Position numbers and translations under genes: made by a program
Notes under the pieces: generated by a model
The model's database searches: none
Told to the model about the DNA's origin: nothing
Seen by the model: only the letters and a program-made list of their open reading frames with translations
Assembly: GCA_037446575.1 (NCBI GenBank)
Contig: JBBIII010000023.1
Coordinates: 1-29,071 of the forward strand
Length of the DNA stretch: 29,071 bases
DNA from: JBBIII01 sp037446575
Lineage (GTDB): Bacteria; Bacteroidota; Ignavibacteria; UBA10030
Direction of reading: 5' to 3'
Shown here: positions 17,701 through 26,425 of the stretch, piece after piece
Position numbering within the stretch: the stretch's first letter is position 1
Layout of the letters: each line of letters opens with the position of its first letter

Positions 17701-17913
17701 ACTGTACGCCACTTCAGCCGCGTGTGCTGCAAACTGCGCTATATCATATCCATTTTGAGAAAAATAAATATCAAAATGATCGGTTTGAATAAATTCCCAT
17801 TGAAAATTTTTATATTGAACTTTATTTTTTCCAAAAACTGAATTCTGTGCTTCGACTTCAATAATGGAAATCAGAGCAAGCAAAATTGTAATTATAAATC
17901 TATACATTGGCAT
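14743..17913 (-). CDS. Metallopeptidase / TolB-propeller / Omp85-type barrel fusion protein
   Basis: 1056 residues, outer-membrane, in three parts after a signal peptide (about 1-23, ending VEAQ). (1) Residues about 30-290: a peptidase MA-type zinc metallopeptidase with HELVH at 138-142 and a downstream Glu in WMNEGIAEY (Glu 172), so HExxH-x29-E, the gluzincin pattern. (2) About 300-620: repeated PD40/TolB blades (AISPQGDRIAFISDR, FSPDGKKIYFSSDR, VSPDGQKLLYIAD). (3) About 720-1056: a beta-barrel rich in alternating aromatic strands, with PLRGYNY near 936 matching the Omp85 loop-6 RGY/RGF motif, then EFRFPLLKYL, FIDIGSAW and GTGLGTRI, and an aromatic final residue (Tyr). It has a promoter and AAAGGA ribosome site of its own; the first ATG (17913) and the Met two codons on are both possible starts. 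Likely it handles or inserts outer-membrane or surface proteins. Its substrate is unknown. Confidence 0.9.
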   Translation of the reverse strand: MPMYRFIITILLALISIIEVEAQNSVFGKNKVQYKNFQWEFIQTDHFDIYFSQNGYDIAQFAAHAAEVAYSSIKQLLKYDINNRISIIIHNSHNEFQQTNVISEYLEEGIGGVTELFKNRVVVPFEGNYSQLRHVIHHELVHAVINDMFYGGTIQSLISSRAPVQLPMWMNEGIAEYSSLKWDNNSDMFIRDATVHNYLPPIDRLSGYFAYRGGQSVFYYIANKYGEQKIAEIFNRIKSARSVENGFRAAIGLNIKELSERWQKEQKVYYWPDVAKREEPEDFSHKRLTNHIKLGNFYNTSPAISPQGDRIAFISDRNDYFDVYLMSALDGEIIDKIISGQKTSDFEELKLLTPGITWSPDGKKIAMAVKAGEYDAIAIVDVETKKNKKVELKLDGVFSVDWSKDGNYLTFIGIKTPQSDVYTYNLTTNELKNLTNDIFSDADPVFSPDGKKIYFSSDRGDFTSRSKIPADFKIWKYNFEQTDLYSVEVETGIINRITSQPNGSKTSPVVSPDGQKLLYIADINGINNIYAYELDSNKTYPITNSISGIYQLSLSYDGSKLVFSSLNEAGFDIYLMLRPIDRKLNVTELEPTEFYKMKYQLPREQRPKPISNVITQTDTILVRNNIVVMADTVGVETSESKTTKPDLSRYIFSFESMRDTTNVPPPISQDEIYDNQDADGNYIPRRYKLNFSPDLIYGAAGYNSFYGLQGSTIFAFSDMLGDHQIIFQTNLLIDLKNSDYGLSYYYLPGRIDWGFHAFHNAKFLYLGSYYSFYDTLFRFRTWGVGVNASYPIDRFNRVDFSLMWLNLSREDLDFGTPAQERSFVLPLISYVNDNSLWQGGWFGPNNGSRFNFTFYGTPKISNKGLDIQTFTADYRSYSKLARELVFAFRLSGGMSTGSNKQNFFIGGTEGWINPDLAHNEIPIYDVVDFAFLTPILPLRGYNYAEQIGTRFAVTNLEFRFPLLKYLIFGALPIGFANILGTAFIDIGSAWSDAGKWKAFTADPNDGSTVTRDLLMGTGLGTRIIIFGLPLRVDVAWRFRWTSFSEPYYYISFGADY

Positions 17914-17943
17914 TATTTCCTTTAATCAAAACTTCTTTAAAAT

Positions 17944-17972
17944 ATTTTAGAAAAAAACGCATGGAAAAGCAA
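17944..17972 (-). promoter_or_regulatory. Candidate sigma70 promoter for the peptidase/TolB/Omp85 gene
   Basis: On the minus strand: TTGCTT (17972-17967), 17-nt spacer, TAAAAT (17949-17944), followed about 30 nt later by the Shine-Dalgarno AAAGGA and ATG 17913. The same TTGCTT-N17 arrangement precedes rfaE1 (26426-26454). It shows that the fusion gene need not depend on read-through from rnr, 113 bp upstream. Confidence 0.5.
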
Positions 17973-18026
17973 ATTAGTTGCTGAGTTGTAAGTCCATAAG
18001 CACAAAGTTTTTTAATTTAACAAATT

Positions 18027-20210
18027 TCAGTGCGCATTAACCAACACAAAATCGATCCTGCGTTCTTCAGGATCTACACGTAATACTTTTACCTCTATCA
18101 TATCTCCAAGTCTATACAGCTTGTTAGTTCGTCTTCCTTTTAATGCGTAATGTTTTTCATCATAAATATAATAGTCATCTGTTAAATCACGAACATGTAT
18201 CATTCCTTCAACAAGCGTATCTATTAATTCCACAAAAATTCCATAATGAGTTACGCCAGAAATCACAGCATGAAATTCATCTCCTAAATGACGTTTCATG
18301 AATTCTACCTGCATTACTTTTACTGCCGCTCGCTCAGCTTCCATTGCAAGGCGTTCCATCTCGGATGATTGTTTAGCAATATGAGGCAACTGCTTTCTTA
18401 GCGACTCTCGTTCTTTAAGCGAAATTCCATTTTTATATTTTTTTAGAATTCTATGAATTGCTAAATCAGGATAACGGCGGATTGGCGAAGTAAAATGCGC
18501 ATAATAATCGAAAGCCAATCCGTAATGTCCAATATTTCTTTCTGAATAAACTGCTTTTGCCATAGAGCGTAAAGCCACCTCATTAATTACATTTTCTACT
18601 TCAGTTCCTTTAACTTGTTCTAAAAGTCTCTGCAATGATTTAGACGTAACACCACCGTCGATGTTCAATTTAAAACCGAATTTTTCTACAAATGCAGAAA
18701 GTTCTTTAATTCTATCTGGGTCAGGGGAATCATGCACACGATAAATAAAGGGCTTTAATTGGTCCTCTTTTTTTGCCAGCCCAATATGCTTAGCTACAAT
18801 TCGATTTGCTAACAACATAAATTCTTCTACAAGTCTGTGGCTGTCCAATCTTTCCTTCTTGATAATTTTAATAGGTTCTCCCTTTTCATTCAACTCAAAC
18901 TTTACCTCTGCAGAATCAAAATCAATACTTCCTTCTTTCATCCTTTTTTTTGTTAGTACTGTGCTTAATTTATACATATCATGTATTATGCTTACAAATT
19001 GTTCTTCCCTTATTGGAATCGACTTATTATTTTGCAATAAATTAATTACTTCCTGCACTTGTTCGTAATTATAACGCTTTTTACTGCGTATAATGCTTTC
19101 TACAATATCGTATTCTTTAACGCTTCCACGCGGCGAAACGTTCATAAAAACTGTAAAAGTTAATCTATCTTCTCCAGGGTGCAAACTGCATAATTTATTG
19201 GAAAGTTTCTCAGGGAGCATTGGAATAACGCCATTAGGAAAATAAACACTTGTACCGCGCTTGAGCGCCTCTTTATCGATAGAGCTTCCTTCAATTACAA
19301 AATGAGATACATCGGCTATATGAACGCCAACCTTATAATTACCATCCGGAAGATGTTCTAACGATATTGCATCATCGTAATCTTTTGCATCCGCAGGGTC
19401 AATCGTAAAGCAAAATAGGTCGCGCAAATCTAAACGCTTTAAGAATTCAGATTGATCAATATTGTCAGAAATTGATTTAGCTTCTAATTGTACTTCAGTC
19501 GGAAATTCGGCTGAAATATGAAATTCACGAGCTATAGATTTTAGTTCTGCAGTTAATTCGCCTAACTTCCCGAGTACTTCTATTATCTCCCCTTCTGGTC
19601 GCCTTCTGTCGCCTTTCCAATTTTTTATTTTTACAACAACTTTATCATTTTCTTTTGCATTATTCAAACATTCTTTTGATATAAGTATTTCTTGCGAAAA
19701 TCTTTTACTATCAGGCACAACAAAAAATTGTTTATGCGCTTTTTCCAGCGTACCGACAAACAGACTTTCACCGCGCTCAATAATATTGACTATTTCGCCT
19801 TCTCTTCTTGCTCCACGTTCTTTTTGCTTTTTTGTTTGCGGAAAAAGCGATACCTCAACTTTATCACCGTGTACAGCATTCCCCAAATAATCTGGATGAA
19901 TATAAATTTCCTCTCCATCACTATCAGAAATAAAAATTCCAAAACCGCGGGAAGTTATTTCTAATTTTCCATGAATAATTTGTTTTATGTGGAGATGGCT
20001 GTATTTTTTCCCTTTTATGCGCAATATTTTCCTTTCATCTTGCAACGAGCGAAGTGCTTTTTTAAATGCCTGTTCATCTTTTTGCGTGCGAATGCTTAAT
20101 CGGCGTGATAGTTCTTTAGATTTGAATGTTTCATTCGGGTAACGCTCAAGAAATTGTAAAATTCTTTGACGAACAGATTCAAAGTCCTCATTAAATTTAT
20201 TACTGGACAA
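18027..20210 (-). CDS. rnr: Ribonuclease R (3'-5' exoribonuclease)
   Basis: 727 residues; degrades structured RNA 3' to 5' with Mg2+, acting in rRNA quality control, mRNA turnover and trans-translation. Order of domains: an N-terminal winged helix (about 8-60, VRQRILQFLERYPNETFKSKELSRRL), OB-type cold-shock domains (about 65-215, GFGIFISDSDGEEIYIHPDYLGNAVHGD), the RNB catalytic domain (about 255-590) with FTIDPADAKDYDDAISLE carrying the metal-binding aspartates near 268-277 and HIADVSHFV, the conserved FTSPIRRYPDL, and a C-terminal S1 domain (about 640-722, GVTHYGIFVELIDTLVEGMIHV). A lysine-rich tail, common in enterobacterial RNase R, is absent. The start is TTG 20210, fixed by an AGGAG 5 nt upstream. 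It lies 24 nt after tamB, so it is the next gene of the same operon. Confidence 0.95.
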   Translation of the reverse strand: MSSNKFNEDFESVRQRILQFLERYPNETFKSKELSRRLSIRTQKDEQAFKKALRSLQDERKILRIKGKKYSHLHIKQIIHGKLEITSRGFGIFISDSDGEEIYIHPDYLGNAVHGDKVEVSLFPQTKKQKERGARREGEIVNIIERGESLFVGTLEKAHKQFFVVPDSKRFSQEILISKECLNNAKENDKVVVKIKNWKGDRRRPEGEIIEVLGKLGELTAELKSIAREFHISAEFPTEVQLEAKSISDNIDQSEFLKRLDLRDLFCFTIDPADAKDYDDAISLEHLPDGNYKVGVHIADVSHFVIEGSSIDKEALKRGTSVYFPNGVIPMLPEKLSNKLCSLHPGEDRLTFTVFMNVSPRGSVKEYDIVESIIRSKKRYNYEQVQEVINLLQNNKSIPIREEQFVSIIHDMYKLSTVLTKKRMKEGSIDFDSAEVKFELNEKGEPIKIIKKERLDSHRLVEEFMLLANRIVAKHIGLAKKEDQLKPFIYRVHDSPDPDRIKELSAFVEKFGFKLNIDGGVTSKSLQRLLEQVKGTEVENVINEVALRSMAKAVYSERNIGHYGLAFDYYAHFTSPIRRYPDLAIHRILKKYKNGISLKERESLRKQLPHIAKQSSEMERLAMEAERAAVKVMQVEFMKRHLGDEFHAVISGVTHYGIFVELIDTLVEGMIHVRDLTDDYYIYDEKHYALKGRRTNKLYRLGDMIEVKVLRVDPEERRIDFVLVNAH

Positions 20211-20215
20211 AAATA

Positions 20216-20220
20216 CTCCT
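20216..20220 (-). promoter_or_regulatory. Shine-Dalgarno AGGAG that fixes the TTG start of rnr
   Basis: AGGAG on the minus strand with a 5-nt spacer to TTG at 20210-20208. No ATG is within reach in this frame, so this site supports initiation at TTG. It lies in the 24-nt tamB-rnr interval. Confidence 0.75.
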
Positions 20221-20234
20221 ATTTAATATGCTGA

Positions 20235-23200
20235 CTAAAAAATAATACGATAAAATAAGCGAGCGCCATTAGATGCTCTGCGTTGTTCTTCAGTTGTATT
20301 GAGAACTCCCTCAACTCTCCTTTCTAATGTAAGTATAAGATTTCTATATCTCTCAGAATTAACTATAGCACTAAAAGGAAGTTCAACGCTAACATTTGCG
20401 TTTCCAATATCATTAAGCACTCTTCCGCCGGCTCTAATTACCGCTTCGCCTACTTGCCCTGTTAGGCGCAAGTCGGTAGATTGGCTCATTTGTCCGCCAT
20501 AATATAAAACATCGACTGATTGAATAACACCGTAAGTCGCTCTGCGCGCCGCTTCACTTATGGGACCCATCACCATACTTGAAGCAAGAGCAAAGCCGAG
20601 ATTAGTTCCAATTAATCCCATTCGCTGTTGATCTGTAAGTTCGTTTCTAAATTGACCAGTAATGATATAAGAGATAGCGTTGGCTTCATCGTCCCCTTCT
20701 TTCCAAGCGACCCAATCTTTATCCGAAAATCCTTTGGTTTGTAAAATAATTTTAGTCTTTGGCTCGTTGCGGGTTCCAGTAATTTTAAGAGTAACTAAAA
20801 CTTGCGGGGCGCTGCTTGTTCCAGCCACAATACCTCCAGATTGAATTTGAACTACAGAACTTGATGAGCCAATTGCAGCCGTATCACGAGTTCCTTGATA
20901 ATTCGCTTCAACGTCCAATTCGGGATTTAAAATATCGCCCGTAAATAATATTTTTCCTGAAGCATCAAATTTTTTAATGAAATTATAATAAGAACGTGCT
21001 CCAACGTGCACTTGTCCTGTAATGCGTGATATTTCCGTTGTTTTATTAAAATTCAATCTGCCTTGAAGATCGGCATAAAGCTCTTCGCTGGTTTGAGTGC
21101 TAAAGACAAACCTTAATGTTGTCGTTCCTTGTGTTTCAATACTCAGATCATAATTAATTCCATCTAAAAAAGAGCTTTTAGTAGTCGCTGATGATAACAT
21201 AGTTGATGCAAACTTGTTAGAAACATACCCGTTTGCTTGATTTTTTCTGTTGTCGAAGTTATTTGTAAATTTATTTTCTATCGAATTATTAACTTGTTTA
21301 GAAGTATCGTCATTAAAAATTACACTAATAACACCTGTTCTTATAAGTTCAGCTTCACGTTCTGGCGGTAAAACCAAATCGGCATACTTTAAAAATATTT
21401 GCCCCCGAACATGCGATGCGTCTAAATTACCTTGCCAAAGCAATCCCTCTTTTCCAGCCGCTACAAACAAATCACCGTATAACTTTTGTCCAATTATTCG
21501 TTTGTCTTCAGTCATTACCGTCAAATCGCCATCCGCTTTAATGTCGAAATGATTTAATTTCAATCCGTGAAGAGTGAACCCGCCTGTAATCTTCATTGTC
21601 CCTACGTTTAGCCGCGGCTTTCTTGCGTTTTGAATTGTGAAATTCTCAAATCGAATTTGATCGCCATCCGGAACAAAATTGCCATTTAGTATATATTGTA
21701 TCCCGTTAGGATTAAAAATAAGATTTGTATTCCTGATTGACATTTGCCCTTCGTAACTCGGAGCATCTATCAATCCTTTCATGCGCATATCACACGTCAT
21801 TGTCCCGCTTAGAATCGAAAGCTCCGGAATAAATGGATCTAGGAATTCTAAATTAAATCCTGTGGATTGAAGCAAAAGCTCTACTTCTCCCTCTAACTTT
21901 CGCGGCGCTTCTCGGGCTAAGCGAACATCAAAAGGCAGAGAACCTACCAACATTAAATAAGGTTCAGTTTGTATATTTTCAGGTTGATTAAAAAACTTTA
22001 AATAAATATTAAGCAAGTGTTCATTGTAATATAAGCGCGAATTTATTTTTCCGAGAACTTTTGATTTGCTAAGCCGAACATCTTCTGCCCTAACGCCATC
22101 AGCGTTAAAATCTAAAGTGATTTTTGGATCATTAAGATTACCGCGAAGTTCGATTGAAGCATCAACTAAACCGCCGAATTGCGTTGAAGATGTAGCATAC
22201 GATGTTCGATGCAATATCCGCTTTAAATCTGACAACAAGAATCCCTTTAAAGCAAAACTAATCTCCGAACTCCCGTTCGGTCTAAAATATCCTGATAATA
22301 CTGCTTCCTCTGATTCGTGTTCCAATTTAAACGATTTGAAATTGTACCCGTCTTTGCCTATTGCCAACTTAATCGTATCTACGTTCTTGGCGATATAATT
22401 TCCAAATTCTACATTTAATTCTGGAAAATGGAACTCTAACAAATTTGTATTTACTTTTGCACCGCCTCCAAATTTAATATGTGCTGTTGAATCAATTAAC
22501 GCAGTTACGTTTATGTTTGCTGTATTTGATTCAATTAATAATTGCGCGTCAATGTGATTTAATAAAAGATTGTTCACCCATAAATTCTGAAACTTTGTCT
22601 CCAAAGAACTTTTAAAAGAATCAAAAAAACCTTGCGGTTTGATACCGGCAAAATGGTATTGGATTTTTATACTGTCGGCAGATAATATGTCGACTTCGGT
22701 TTGATAACCAAATTGTGAAGAAAGTAACTTGCCGTTTAATTGAATTTCCGACGCATCGCAAACACCATTACCTTCAATCAAGCAATTGCCATAAATAGGT
22801 AAATGCAAAAATATGCCGAACGGTTTAAGATTCTTTATACTCAACTTATATTTTGCGTCAAAAGGAATCAACGACGGCACGTTCACTGTTTTAAAATTAG
22901 CTATGTTCGAAGTGGATATTATAGTCGCTTCGATTGGATCGAGTGAATTAATTCTGTATGCTATAGCTTCTGTGATAATTCTATATGAATTATCCCATAA
23001 GTATATAAACGAATTCGGAGAGAAATTACCTTGAACATCTAAATCCGCAATTTCAGAGGTTACTTTGATATAACTATTTGCGTTGTCAATAATATTATGA
23101 ATTATATTTACTTTGGAAGCATCAAAAATTTTCTTGTTGAACTTTGAACTATAGAATTGCAGACCAATAGTATCGGACCTAATAATGCTGCCAACCTTGC

Positions 23201-24845
23201 CAGTCGCTGAAATCTCAAATGCCAAATCACTGTCATATTTTTTATCTTTTATTATTTCTGCCAAATCGACCGATTTTATTCTCCCGTTTATGCTATACTT
23301 CAGTGAATCTTCGTTAATAAATTTAATATTGCTCGATACTTCGTAATTACCGCTTCCTAATGACAACAGCACATGCGATCTAAATACCGCATCAGCAACA
23401 TCGAATATGAACACAGACTTCCCGATTGATAAGCCATTAAATGACGAAGAATCGATTTCTGCCCTTACGACCCCTGTCATTTTATGCAAATTAAAGCCCG
23501 AAGCGTCAACCATAATTTTTGCATTGATGCTGCTGCTAATATTATCATCTTTGATAATTGCGCCTAATGCAAGCGAGCGCGTTTCAATAGAACCAGAATA
23601 AATAATGTTCTCCGCGCTAATTTTCATTTTCCCATCTATATTAACATCGCCAACAGCCGTGCTTGCTTTAATTTGCGTATTGAAATCCAATGGACGTCCG
23701 TTATAGGTAATTGCAAAAGATGTTGTGCCTAGATACTTCAAATCTGGAATGTTAAGTCCTGGCAAGCATTTTAGTAAGTCTTGCGGATTAATAAAGTTAT
23801 CCACTCCGCTAATATTCAATTCCAAATCTTTTGGCTTATGCAAATTCTTAATCTGTCCCTGCAACTGAATAATTGATTGAGGCAATTGAAGAGATAATTG
23901 ATCAACATAAAAATTGCCAAATTTTCCTTCCGCTTTAATCCGAACTCGATAGCTTTTATCAAGAAAATCCACCCAAGGATAAAGAAACTGCTTCAATTCG
24001 CTTGTTTCAAGATTATGGGCAAGAAGCGAAACGGACATTTCTTTATTTTCCAACTCTTCTAATCTTGAAATATTTGTTATATCTATATCCTTCAGGTCTG
24101 CATCTATACGAAGATGAGATTGTTTCGTTACAATAATAAAATTTTTTGCGCTAACTTCATTTTTATCCAGTATAAAATCACCAGACAACTTGCTTAAAAT
24201 AAAATCTGGCTTTTCTGTACGGAAAGAAAGATCACGAATTTTAAAAGAATACTTACCTTTATCAATTAATGCCGACGCTACGAGCGTAACATTTTTTAGA
24301 TGAACTCTCGCATAGTCAATTACACCTTCTGGCGGATTTTCAGTTATACGTTTTTCTCGACTCATTAATAAAAGTGAATCAGTAAATACTATTTCTGCGT
24401 TTGCTAACTCAACCCGTTTAATATTAATCGTCCAATCAGACGGGGTTGTATCGACTGCGGAAGTAATTAATAAATTTTCGATATTGAAAGAACCCTGCGT
24501 TGAGCGATATATATGAATTTTTGGATTTAAAATTTTCGCGTTACTTATACCGACACGTTTAATAATAAATCCAAATATATCGTATTTAACTTCTACTCTT
24601 TCGGCGGAAATAATATTTTGTGTCGAATCACCTACCTTAATACCACCTACGGAAAATCCGGCAATTAGATTGCCTTTAATGTCTCCAAATTCAAACTTGC
24701 CGTTAATTACCGAATGTGATTCTTGATGTATGAGGTTATGCAAATAGTTTTTAAATGGGCGCGTTTGCGTATATCCGATAACTGCGACTATAATAAAGAT
24801 GAGAATTCCGCACGAGTAATATATAAATCGGAAAAACCTGCGCAC
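20235..24845 (-). CDS. tamB: Translocation and assembly module protein TamB (DUF490/AsmA-like)
   Basis: 1536 residues. An N-terminal inner-membrane anchor (about 8-27, IYYSCGILIFIIVAVIGYTQ) is followed by a very long periplasmic region of beta-strand repeats, the beta-taco lipid/hydrophobic groove of AsmA-like bridge proteins, and the C-terminal TamB domain (about 1150-1536), with the family-like sequences VHVGARSYYNFIKKFDASGKILFTGDILNPELDVEANYQGTR (motif spread over about 1305-1345) and TGQFRNELTDQQR, ending in an aromatic strand ...ARLFYRIIF. In Proteobacteria TamB works with an Omp85 protein (TamA or BamA) and is implicated in anterograde phospholipid transport and outer-membrane protein assembly. 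No TamA follows; the nearest Omp85-type barrel is the fusion protein two genes downstream. The start codon is GTG 24845, with AGG about 7 nt upstream. It lies 56 nt after rfaE2. Confidence 0.92.
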   Translation of the reverse strand: MRRFFRFIYYSCGILIFIIVAVIGYTQTRPFKNYLHNLIHQESHSVINGKFEFGDIKGNLIAGFSVGGIKVGDSTQNIISAERVEVKYDIFGFIIKRVGISNAKILNPKIHIYRSTQGSFNIENLLITSAVDTTPSDWTINIKRVELANAEIVFTDSLLLMSREKRITENPPEGVIDYARVHLKNVTLVASALIDKGKYSFKIRDLSFRTEKPDFILSKLSGDFILDKNEVSAKNFIIVTKQSHLRIDADLKDIDITNISRLEELENKEMSVSLLAHNLETSELKQFLYPWVDFLDKSYRVRIKAEGKFGNFYVDQLSLQLPQSIIQLQGQIKNLHKPKDLELNISGVDNFINPQDLLKCLPGLNIPDLKYLGTTSFAITYNGRPLDFNTQIKASTAVGDVNIDGKMKISAENIIYSGSIETRSLALGAIIKDDNISSSINAKIMVDASGFNLHKMTGVVRAEIDSSSFNGLSIGKSVFIFDVADAVFRSHVLLSLGSGNYEVSSNIKFINEDSLKYSINGRIKSVDLAEIIKDKKYDSDLAFEISATGKVGSIIRSDTIGLQFYSSKFNKKIFDASKVNIIHNIIDNANSYIKVTSEIADLDVQGNFSPNSFIYLWDNSYRIITEAIAYRINSLDPIEATIISTSNIANFKTVNVPSLIPFDAKYKLSIKNLKPFGIFLHLPIYGNCLIEGNGVCDASEIQLNGKLLSSQFGYQTEVDILSADSIKIQYHFAGIKPQGFFDSFKSSLETKFQNLWVNNLLLNHIDAQLLIESNTANINVTALIDSTAHIKFGGGAKVNTNLLEFHFPELNVEFGNYIAKNVDTIKLAIGKDGYNFKSFKLEHESEEAVLSGYFRPNGSSEISFALKGFLLSDLKRILHRTSYATSSTQFGGLVDASIELRGNLNDPKITLDFNADGVRAEDVRLSKSKVLGKINSRLYYNEHLLNIYLKFFNQPENIQTEPYLMLVGSLPFDVRLAREAPRKLEGEVELLLQSTGFNLEFLDPFIPELSILSGTMTCDMRMKGLIDAPSYEGQMSIRNTNLIFNPNGIQYILNGNFVPDGDQIRFENFTIQNARKPRLNVGTMKITGGFTLHGLKLNHFDIKADGDLTVMTEDKRIIGQKLYGDLFVAAGKEGLLWQGNLDASHVRGQIFLKYADLVLPPEREAELIRTGVISVIFNDDTSKQVNNSIENKFTNNFDNRKNQANGYVSNKFASTMLSSATTKSSFLDGINYDLSIETQGTTTLRFVFSTQTSEELYADLQGRLNFNKTTEISRITGQVHVGARSYYNFIKKFDASGKILFTGDILNPELDVEANYQGTRDTAAIGSSSSVVQIQSGGIVAGTSSAPQVLVTLKITGTRNEPKTKIILQTKGFSDKDWVAWKEGDDEANAISYIITGQFRNELTDQQRMGLIGTNLGFALASSMVMGPISEAARRATYGVIQSVDVLYYGGQMSQSTDLRLTGQVGEAVIRAGGRVLNDIGNANVSVELPFSAIVNSERYRNLILTLERRVEGVLNTTEEQRRASNGARLFYRIIF

Positions 24846-24901
24846 TTATAAACCTATTTTAGAAATTAAAATGGACGATAAAATGTTCAACTAAATAATA
24901 T

Positions 24902-25381
24902 TTATTTCGCCACAATGTTTGTGATTTTTTGAATTATATTTGTGGTGGAGCAATTAGGAACAAAATCAATTGTTTGTACTTCACCGCCAGCGGCTTCGAC
25001 TACATCTTTACCAACAATATTTTCAACCGCCCAATCTGAGCCCTTTACTAATACATCTGGCAATAAAGTTTTTATTAATTCATATGGTGTCTCTTCATTA
25101 AATAAGCACACATAATCTACAAAACGAAGTGAAGCAAGAACAAATGCACGGTCATCTTGATTTACAATCGGTCTCTGCGGACCTTTTAATTTTTGAACTG
25201 AGGCGTCAGTATTTATTCCAACTATTAATACATCTCCAAGTTCTTTAGCTTTTGTTAAATATTCGATATGTCCTCTGTGCAAAATATCGAAGCAACCGTT
25301 GGTGAACACAACCTTTTTGCCTGTTTGCTTAAGCTGTTTCCTAATAGCAACTAATTCAGAGAGCGTTACAACGCCATTCAT
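24902..25381 (-). CDS. rfaE2: D-glycero-beta-D-manno-heptose 1-phosphate adenylyltransferase
   Basis: 159 residues, the C-terminal half-equivalent of bifunctional HldE. It transfers AMP from ATP to heptose 1-phosphate, giving ADP-D-glycero-beta-D-manno-heptose for LPS inner core. The nucleotidyltransferase signature is FTNGCFDILHRGHIEYL (about 25-41) with the HxGH motif; then VGINTDASVQKLKG, RFVDYV, LVKGSDW and the late NCSTTNII, corresponding to the ISTT/ISST element. The ATG overlaps the stop of the kinase gene by ATGA (25378-25381), so the two halves are translationally coupled, the equivalent of the fused HldE. The phosphatase (gmhB), isomerase (gmhA) and epimerase (hldD) genes are not in this window. 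Confidence 0.95.
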   Translation of the reverse strand: MNGVVTLSELVAIRKQLKQTGKKVVFTNGCFDILHRGHIEYLTKAKELGDVLIVGINTDASVQKLKGPQRPIVNQDDRAFVLASLRFVDYVCLFNEETPYELIKTLLPDVLVKGSDWAVENIVGKDVVEAAGGEVQTIDFVPNCSTTNIIQKITNIVAK

Positions 25382-26391
25382 AAGTTATTTTGTCCGTTTT
25401 TTATGTCTTTTAAAATAGTTTGGATTAGTATTTCTTTTTCAATAGGAACAATTCCAACTTCGCCGCAAACAATTCCACCGGCATAATTGGCTAACGTAGC
25501 CGATTCCTTAATAGTTGCGCCTGCAACCATAGCCATTGTCAATGTAGCAATGACAGTATCGCCAGCACCTGAAACATCTGCTACATGCCGCGCTTTAGTT
25601 TCAACATGCGAAAGCGTACCATTTCGCTCAACCAGTATCATTCCTTTCTCACCAAGAGTCAAAAGCACGTTCTCCGCATTTAGTCTATTAAGCAATTCCC
25701 GAGCTGAATCTTCAAAATCAATTTGCTTGTGTAGTCGTCGACCAAGGGCTTCTTCTGTTTCTTTGCGGTTTGGTTTAAAAACGCTTACTTCTTTATAATC
25801 GAAAAAATTATTGAACTTCGGGTCAACAGTTATCGTCTTAACTTTTTCCTTTGCTAATTTTATAATACCAGAAATTAATTCTTTAGTTAATACGCCTTTG
25901 TTGTAGTCCTCTATAATAATTCCATCCAAAGTTTTTATTTGATCTTCCAAACACGCTAATACTTTAGTTTGAATGACCTTGTCTAAATCTCTCTTTTCTT
26001 CCTGATCAATTCTAACTACATGTTGTCCATGCGCGATAACGCGCGTTTTAATCGTCGTCGGTCTGGAACTGTCAATTACAATTCCTTCAGTTGGGAATCC
26101 TTTCTCTTTTACTAAAGATTGTAGTGTTTTGGCTTCGGCATCGTTGCCAACAACTCCAATCATCACCGGTGTTCCCCCCAAAGTAGCAATATTATTTGCA
26201 ACATTTGCGGCGCCGCCAAGTCGCGTTGATGTTTCTGCAACTTCTACAATAGGAATTGGAGCTTCAGGGGAAATGCGGGATACTTTGCCCCAAAAATACC
26301 TATCTAACATTAAATCGCCTATTACAGCAATTCGCTTGTTTGTAAAATTATTCTGGATTTTATTTAATCGCTCTGGTGTAAGATTAATCAT
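25378..26391 (-). CDS. rfaE1: D-glycero-beta-D-manno-heptose 7-phosphate kinase (PfkB family)
   Basis: 337 residues from ATG 26391; phosphorylates heptose 7-phosphate at C1, the step before RfaE2. PfkB/ribokinase features are VIGDLMLDRYFWG near the N-terminus, GGAANVANNIATLGG (sugar binding), VDPKFNNF and FKPNRKE, and DVSGAGDTVIATLTMAMVAGA near the C-terminus, with the catalytic Asp in GAGD and the anion hole. The frame is open 21 codons further up to a TTG at 26454, but a promoter-like pair overlaps that stretch (-10 at 26426-26431), which would put transcription start below the TTG. The MINLTPERLNKI start also agrees with family length. First gene of the minus-strand envelope cluster rfaE1-rfaE2-tamB-rnr. 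Confidence 0.95.
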   Translation of the reverse strand: MINLTPERLNKIQNNFTNKRIAVIGDLMLDRYFWGKVSRISPEAPIPIVEVAETSTRLGGAANVANNIATLGGTPVMIGVVGNDAEAKTLQSLVKEKGFPTEGIVIDSSRPTTIKTRVIAHGQHVVRIDQEEKRDLDKVIQTKVLACLEDQIKTLDGIIIEDYNKGVLTKELISGIIKLAKEKVKTITVDPKFNNFFDYKEVSVFKPNRKETEEALGRRLHKQIDFEDSARELLNRLNAENVLLTLGEKGMILVERNGTLSHVETKARHVADVSGAGDTVIATLTMAMVAGATIKESATLANYAGGIVCGEVGIVPIEKEILIQTILKDIKNGQNNL

Positions 26392-26425
26392 TTTTTTCTC
26401 AACTGATTTTTTCGATTTCTTATAA

